A stretch of DNA of 9,028 bases from Frankiaceae bacterium (GTDB lineage Bacteria; Actinomycetota; Actinomycetes; Mycobacteriales; SCTD01): positions 1 to 9,028 of the forward strand of contig JAJAYV010000429.1 in assembly GCA_026786045.1 (NCBI GenBank). The letters run 5' to 3'. Of this stretch, positions 5,138-9,028 are shown piece after piece. The notes below the pieces were generated by a model that was given only the letters and a program-made list of their open reading frames with translations, was not told the DNA's origin and did not search any database. A program made the translations under genes and the position numbers. Every line of letters starts with the position of its first letter. The first letter of the stretch is position 1.

Positions 5138-5181
5138 GCCGGCAGAGCCCAGCGTCCTCGAGGAAGCGGAGTACCTCCCCC

Positions 5182-8372
<3,191 letters not shown>

Positions 8373-8374
8373 CC

Positions 8375-9028
8375 CTGACCGACCCGCGAGGGCCGCGCCC
8401 CGCCGGCTGGCGGCGCGCGGCCTTCGTGCTGTTCGCCGTGGCGGCGGGCACCAACGTCTCGACGCCGCTGCTGCTGCTCTACCGGGAGTCGTTGGACCTG
8501 TCCGGCCCGGCGAGCACGGTCATCTTCGGCGTCTATGCCGCAGGTCTCGCGCCGTCCCTGCTCGCCTCAGGCCCGTTGTCCGACCGGTACGGCCGGCGCC
8601 GGCTCGTGCTGCCCTTCGCGGTGCTGGCCGGGGTCTCGTCGGTGCTGTTCGTCGCAGCAGCCGACTCCTTCGCGCTGCTGATCGTCGCCCGCTTCCTGCA
8701 GGGGCTGGTGAGCGGCGCCGTCTTCACGGCCGCAAGCGCGTGGCTGGCCGAGCTGTCCGCCGAGGACGGCGAGGAGGCGGCCGGTGGCCGCCGGGCCGCG
8801 GTGGCGCTGGCCGGCGGCTTCTCGCTCGGGCCGCTGTTCGCCAGTCTGATCGCGACCGCCCTGCCCGGCCCGCTCGTGCTGCCCTACCTCGTGCACGCGG
8901 CGCTCGTGGTCGTGGCCGTCGCCGCGGCCCGGCCCCCGCCCGCGCCCCCGCCCCCGCGGCGGCGGGAGGGGGGGGCGCCCGCCCCGGCCCCCCTGCGGGG
9001 CCCCCGGGGCCCCCCGCGGGGGGGGACC
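8375..9028 (+). CDS. MFS transporter, N-terminal half (runs off window)
   Basis: 218 codons are open to the window end. The first about 185 residues are the N-terminal six-helix bundle of a major facilitator permease. Helix 1 starts near WRRAAFVLFAVAAG. The family's motif A, GPLSDRYGRRR (67-77), lies between helices 2 and 3. Helix 4 contains RFLQGLVSGAVFTAA (107-120), helix 5 carries GGFSLGPLFASL (147-158), and helix 6 ends VVVAVAAARP. Substrate cannot be told; the drug/sugar exporter-like type is plausible. No ATG, GTG or TTG precedes helix 1 in frame after the icd stop; GTG 8426 would fall inside helix 1. CTG 8375 (LTDPRGPRPAGW) with GGAG 8 bases upstream is therefore favoured. It is packed 2 bases behind icd, so probably read through from mdh-icd. 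From about 8930 the sequence becomes almost pure G/C and its translation should not be trusted. Confidence 0.85.
   Translation, partial: MTDPRGPRPAGWRRAAFVLFAVAAGTNVSTPLLLLYRESLDLSGPASTVIFGVYAAGLAPSLLASGPLSDRYGRRRLVLPFAVLAGVSSVLFVAAADSFALLIVARFLQGLVSGAVFTAASAWLAELSAEDGEEAAGGRRAAVALAGGFSLGPLFASLIATALPGPLVLPYLVHAALVVVAVAAARPPPAPPPPRRREGGAPAPAPLRGPRGPPRGGT
8930..9028. other. Near-pure G/C low-complexity end, suspected assembly artefact
   Basis: The last 99 bases contain only two A and one T and consist of runs of C and G, including two separate runs of at least seven G. The frame stays open but gives only Pro, Arg, Gly and Ala. A Pro/Arg-rich central loop is expected at this point in an MFS protein, yet the compositional jump is abrupt and coincides with the end of the sequence. 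That is typical of low-quality ends in high-GC assemblies. Confidence 0.6.

Overview
The window looks like a chromosomal core-metabolism segment from a high-GC Gram-positive bacterium (Actinomycetota). The evidence is the very strong G/C bias at third codon positions, frequent GTG starts followed by ACC, and gene content. The gene set includes purN-purH-folD, a DUF3017 membrane protein before malate dehydrogenase, and a monomeric NADP-dependent isocitrate dehydrogenase of the corynebacterial/mycobacterial type. Genus cannot be fixed from this sequence alone. I recall the same backbone order (membrane protein, purN, purH, folD, DUF3017, mdh) from streptomycetes. Here two reverse-strand genes interrupt it.

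Layout: (1) 1-131, the last 42 codons of a membrane protein. (2) 132-287, a convergent gap with three inverted repeats. (3) 288-815 reverse, a small DUF4190-type membrane protein with a Pro/Gln/Tyr/Gly-rich cytoplasmic tail. (4) 816-966, a divergent promoter region. (5) 967-3131, purN and purH, overlapping by ATGA; they carry out the third and the last two steps of de novo IMP synthesis. (6) 3156-4016, folD, apparently leaderless, making the 10-formyl-THF that both PurN and PurH consume, so these three genes form a one-carbon/purine module. (7) 4013-4624 reverse, an FHA-domain protein with a C-terminal helix-turn-helix-like region, convergent with folD and sharing the CTAG that ends both genes. 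(8) 4625-4805, a divergent promoter region. (9) 4806-5078, the three-helix DUF3017 protein. (10) 5182-8372, mdh and icd joined by TGATG, a two-gene TCA-cycle operon. (11) 8375-9028, the N-terminal half of an MFS transporter, running into an almost pure G/C stretch that ends the window and looks unreliable.

Regulation visible in the sequence: a -10-like TAGCCT (or TACGCT) lies a short distance upstream of purN, folD, DUF3017 and mdh. Each forward-strand block may therefore have its own housekeeping-type promoter. Before folD, the hexamer sits inside a dyad that also contains the purH stop codon. Two genes (purN and the MFS gene) have no ATG/GTG/TTG that keeps the full conserved N-terminus and appear to start at CTG behind a Shine-Dalgarno.

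I see no defence system, mobile element, CRISPR array, RNA gene or recognisable novel multi-gene system. The points most worth a second look are the divergent FolD motifs, the orphan FHA regulator wedged between folD and mdh, the two CTG starts, and the folD promoter dyad.
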